Below, in pieces: positions 3,737 through 5,313 of a stretch of DNA of 5,313 bases. The position numbers were made by a program, and so were the translations under genes. The first letter of the stretch is position 1; the number at the start of each line of letters is the position of its first letter. Source of the DNA: Anaerohabitans sp036788095 (GTDB lineage Bacteria; Zhuqueibacterota; Zhuqueibacteria; Residuimicrobiales; Residuimicrobiaceae); contig DAIQOA010000260.1 of assembly GCA_036788095.1 (NCBI GenBank), positions 1-5,313 on the forward strand. The letters are read 5' to 3'. Under the pieces are notes generated by a model that had not been told where the DNA came from, searched no databases, and saw nothing but the letters and a program-made list of their open reading frames with translations.

Positions 3737-5313
3737 CAGGTTTTTCTCGTAAGGGGTAAAGTAAAAGTGAAGGTGCTGCCGTGGCCGACTTCACTGACCA
3801 CCCAGATGCGTCCGCCGTGATCCTCCACCACCTGCTTGGCGATGGCCAGTCCCAGCCCCACGCTGCCGGGCGTCGTCTCGGTGGCTTTTTTAATCTGGAC
3901 AAATTTTTCAAAGATGGTCGTCAGCGCTTCCTGGGGAATGCCGCGGCCGGTGTCCGAAACCCGCACCTGGATCTCCTCATCGACTTGTTCCGCCGCTATG
4001 GTCACGTGACCGTGCTCCTGGGTGTAGCGCAGCGCGTTGTTGATCAGGTTGGTGAGCACCCAGGTGAGCTGCTCCTGGTCGCCCAAAATCGTCGGCAGGC
4101 CTGCATCCACAAGCACCTCGAGGTCGATCTGCTTTTCCCTGAAGGGCAGTTGCAGCGGCTTGAGGGCGCTTTCGACGAGATAGGCCAGGTTGATGAGCTC
4201 GCGCTTGGTCTCATGCTTGGCAGACTCCAATCGAGAGAGGTCGAGGAGCTCCCGGACCAGCTTGGTCAGCCGTTCGCAGTCGTCCTTGGCATTGACCAAC
4301 AGCTCGTGCTGTTTGCCGGACAGCGGTCCCAGGATCTCCTGGGACAGGATGTCGATAGACATGGTGATCGAAGTCAGCGGCGTGCGGAACTCGTGGGACA
4401 TGGTGGCGATAAAATCCGATTTATGCCGGTCCAAATCTTTGAATCGAGTGACATCTTCGAACAGGGTGACCACCGCCTGCAGCTTTTTATTCTCGTCGTT
4501 GATCAAGGTTTGGCGTGGACGAAAATAAAAGGTGGTCTGGTCGTGCGTCACGGTAAAAAGTTCGTCCTTTTGATCCCTGGGACCGGTCCTGAGGATATGC
4601 AACAGCTTGGGGTCCTGAATCAGACTGGCGAGGGGTTGCTGTTGCCGGTCGCTGCCGCCGATGTCGAACAGCTGAGCCGCCGCCTGGTTCATCAGCAGAA
4701 TGCGCTGGTCCACGCTGGTGACGATGATGGGCTCCGCCAGGCTCGAGACAATGGCCTCGGATTTCTTTTTTTCCGCGATCAGCTGATGGATGTTCATCTC
4801 CTCATAGCCGCGAAGCCGTTCGGTCATCTTGTTGAACTCGCGGCTGAGCAGCGCCAGCTCGTCATCCGTGGTGATGTCGATCTTGGGGTATAGATGGCCG
4901 GCGCTGATCTGGCGCACGGTGGCGGTCAGCTTTTCCGCCGGCCGGATAATGCTGCGGGAGAGCGCCCGGTTGGAGCGAATGGCGAAGCCAATGGCCAAAG
5001 CCGCGGCAATGATCAGCGTGAGGGTGCCGCGGTCCACCAGCTTTTTGGTGCGCACGTTGTTCTCCGCGATGGCGGCCTGATAGGTGTCGAGAAGGCCGAG
5101 AAACAGGTGGCGGATGTGTCGTTCATAGGTGCTGATGTTTTCATTGTGATATTGACGAGCGTTGGGCCGGCCCTCGCGGCACAAGCGGACGAACGCCTCT
5201 GATTCACGATTGAACCAGCGGTAGTTATAAAGGATGCTGTCCAGAATCGCCTCTTGCTCGCGAGTGGCGCTGGCGTCCAGCGCTTTCTGATAAGAGTTGA
5301 GAAAAAGGGTGCG
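3736..5313 (-). CDS. Membrane sensor histidine kinase, HAMP-PAS-HisKA-HATPase (5' end outside window)
   Basis: The frame is open from the right edge to the stop at 3736-3738, giving 525 residues; the true start lies beyond 5313. In fragment numbering, residues 1-97 look like a helical extracytoplasmic sensor region without cysteines apart from Cys45. A transmembrane helix follows at about 96-112 (LTLIIAAALAIGFAI), then a HAMP domain (about 113-167), a linker and PAS-like region (about 180-290), HisKA (about 297-363) with phospho-accepting His307 in SHEFRTPLTS, and HATPase (about 409-521). The ATPase shows the N box NLINNALRYT, the G1 box DTGRGI, FEKFVQ and the G2 box GLGLAIAK, so it appears active. 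An upstream first membrane helix is expected but not seen. The layout matches KinB-type kinases paired with AlgB-type regulators. It should phosphorylate the response regulator encoded one base downstream. TTG at 5184 is an internal Leu codon and not the start, since the open frame continues through it without a break. The ligand is unknown. Confidence 0.94.
   Translation of the reverse strand, partial: RTLFLNSYQKALDASATREQEAILDSILYNYRWFNRESEAFVRLCREGRPNARQYHNENISTYERHIRHLFLGLLDTYQAAIAENNVRTKKLVDRGTLTLIIAAALAIGFAIRSNRALSRSIIRPAEKLTATVRQISAGHLYPKIDITTDDELALLSREFNKMTERLRGYEEMNIHQLIAEKKKSEAIVSSLAEPIIVTSVDQRILLMNQAAAQLFDIGGSDRQQQPLASLIQDPKLLHILRTGPRDQKDELFTVTHDQTTFYFRPRQTLINDENKKLQAVVTLFEDVTRFKDLDRHKSDFIATMSHEFRTPLTSITMSIDILSQEILGPLSGKQHELLVNAKDDCERLTKLVRELLDLSRLESAKHETKRELINLAYLVESALKPLQLPFREKQIDLEVLVDAGLPTILGDQEQLTWVLTNLINNALRYTQEHGHVTIAAEQVDEEIQVRVSDTGRGIPQEALTTIFEKFVQIKKATETTPGSVGLGLAIAKQVVEDHGGRIWVVSEVGHGSTFTFTLPLTRKT

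Noticed and set aside
2972..3820. Open frame of 282 codons on the plus strand
   Set aside because: Antisense to the receiver and AAA+ domains of the response regulator, with no domain of its own.
3781..4893. Open frame of 370 codons on the plus strand
   Set aside because: Antisense to the histidine kinase catalytic core, with the same biased composition as other shadow frames.
1..5313. CRISPR array, tRNA, rRNA, insertion sequence or phage-derived elements
   Set aside because: No regularly spaced repeats, tRNA-like cloverleaf, transposase motif or terminal inverted repeats were seen. The genes are ordinary in composition and tightly packed.

Overview
All six genes found in this 5.3 kb window lie on the minus strand, so transcription runs from high to low coordinates. 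The moderate GC content by eye, the ExbB/ExbD proteins (which normally energise the outer membrane) and a sigma-54 activator together suggest a Gram-negative bacterium. One ExbB followed by two ExbD genes is seen in FCB-type bacteria and relatives, and in Myxococcus-type motors. Nothing here fixes the taxon.

Region 1 (5313 to 2408) is a two-component pair. The first gene is a membrane sensor histidine kinase whose N-terminus lies outside the window. Its order is sensor region, transmembrane helix, HAMP, PAS-like region, HisKA and HATPase. Its stop codon overlaps by one base the start of a complete 442-residue NtrC-class response regulator (receiver, sigma-54 AAA+ domain, Fis-type HTH). The architecture resembles KinB/AlgB.

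Region 2 (2407 to 2120) is a 288-base intergenic region, more AT-rich than the genes and unusually structured. It holds a degenerate sigma-54-like promoter candidate, a weak sigma-70-like candidate further upstream, a pair of roughly 21-base imperfect inverted repeats, an 11-base perfect inverted repeat that includes the Shine-Dalgarno of the next gene, and a hairpin plus T-run that reads as an intrinsic terminator on the plus strand.

Region 3 (2119 to 1) is a tight operon: a single-domain STAS protein (anti-sigma factor antagonist type, TTG start), an ExbB/TolQ/MotA-type proton-channel subunit (ATGA overlap with the STAS gene), and two consecutive ExbD/TolR subunits. The second ExbD runs off the left edge and is incomplete at its C-terminus.

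Working model (inference): the kinase/regulator pair senses an envelope signal and may activate the adjacent operon through sigma-54. That operon encodes a proton-motive-force-driven inner-membrane motor with two different ExbD-type stators, co-translated with a STAS switch protein. What the motor drives (TonB-type transport, Tol-like envelope work or surface motility) cannot be told here, because the gene after the second ExbD is outside the window.
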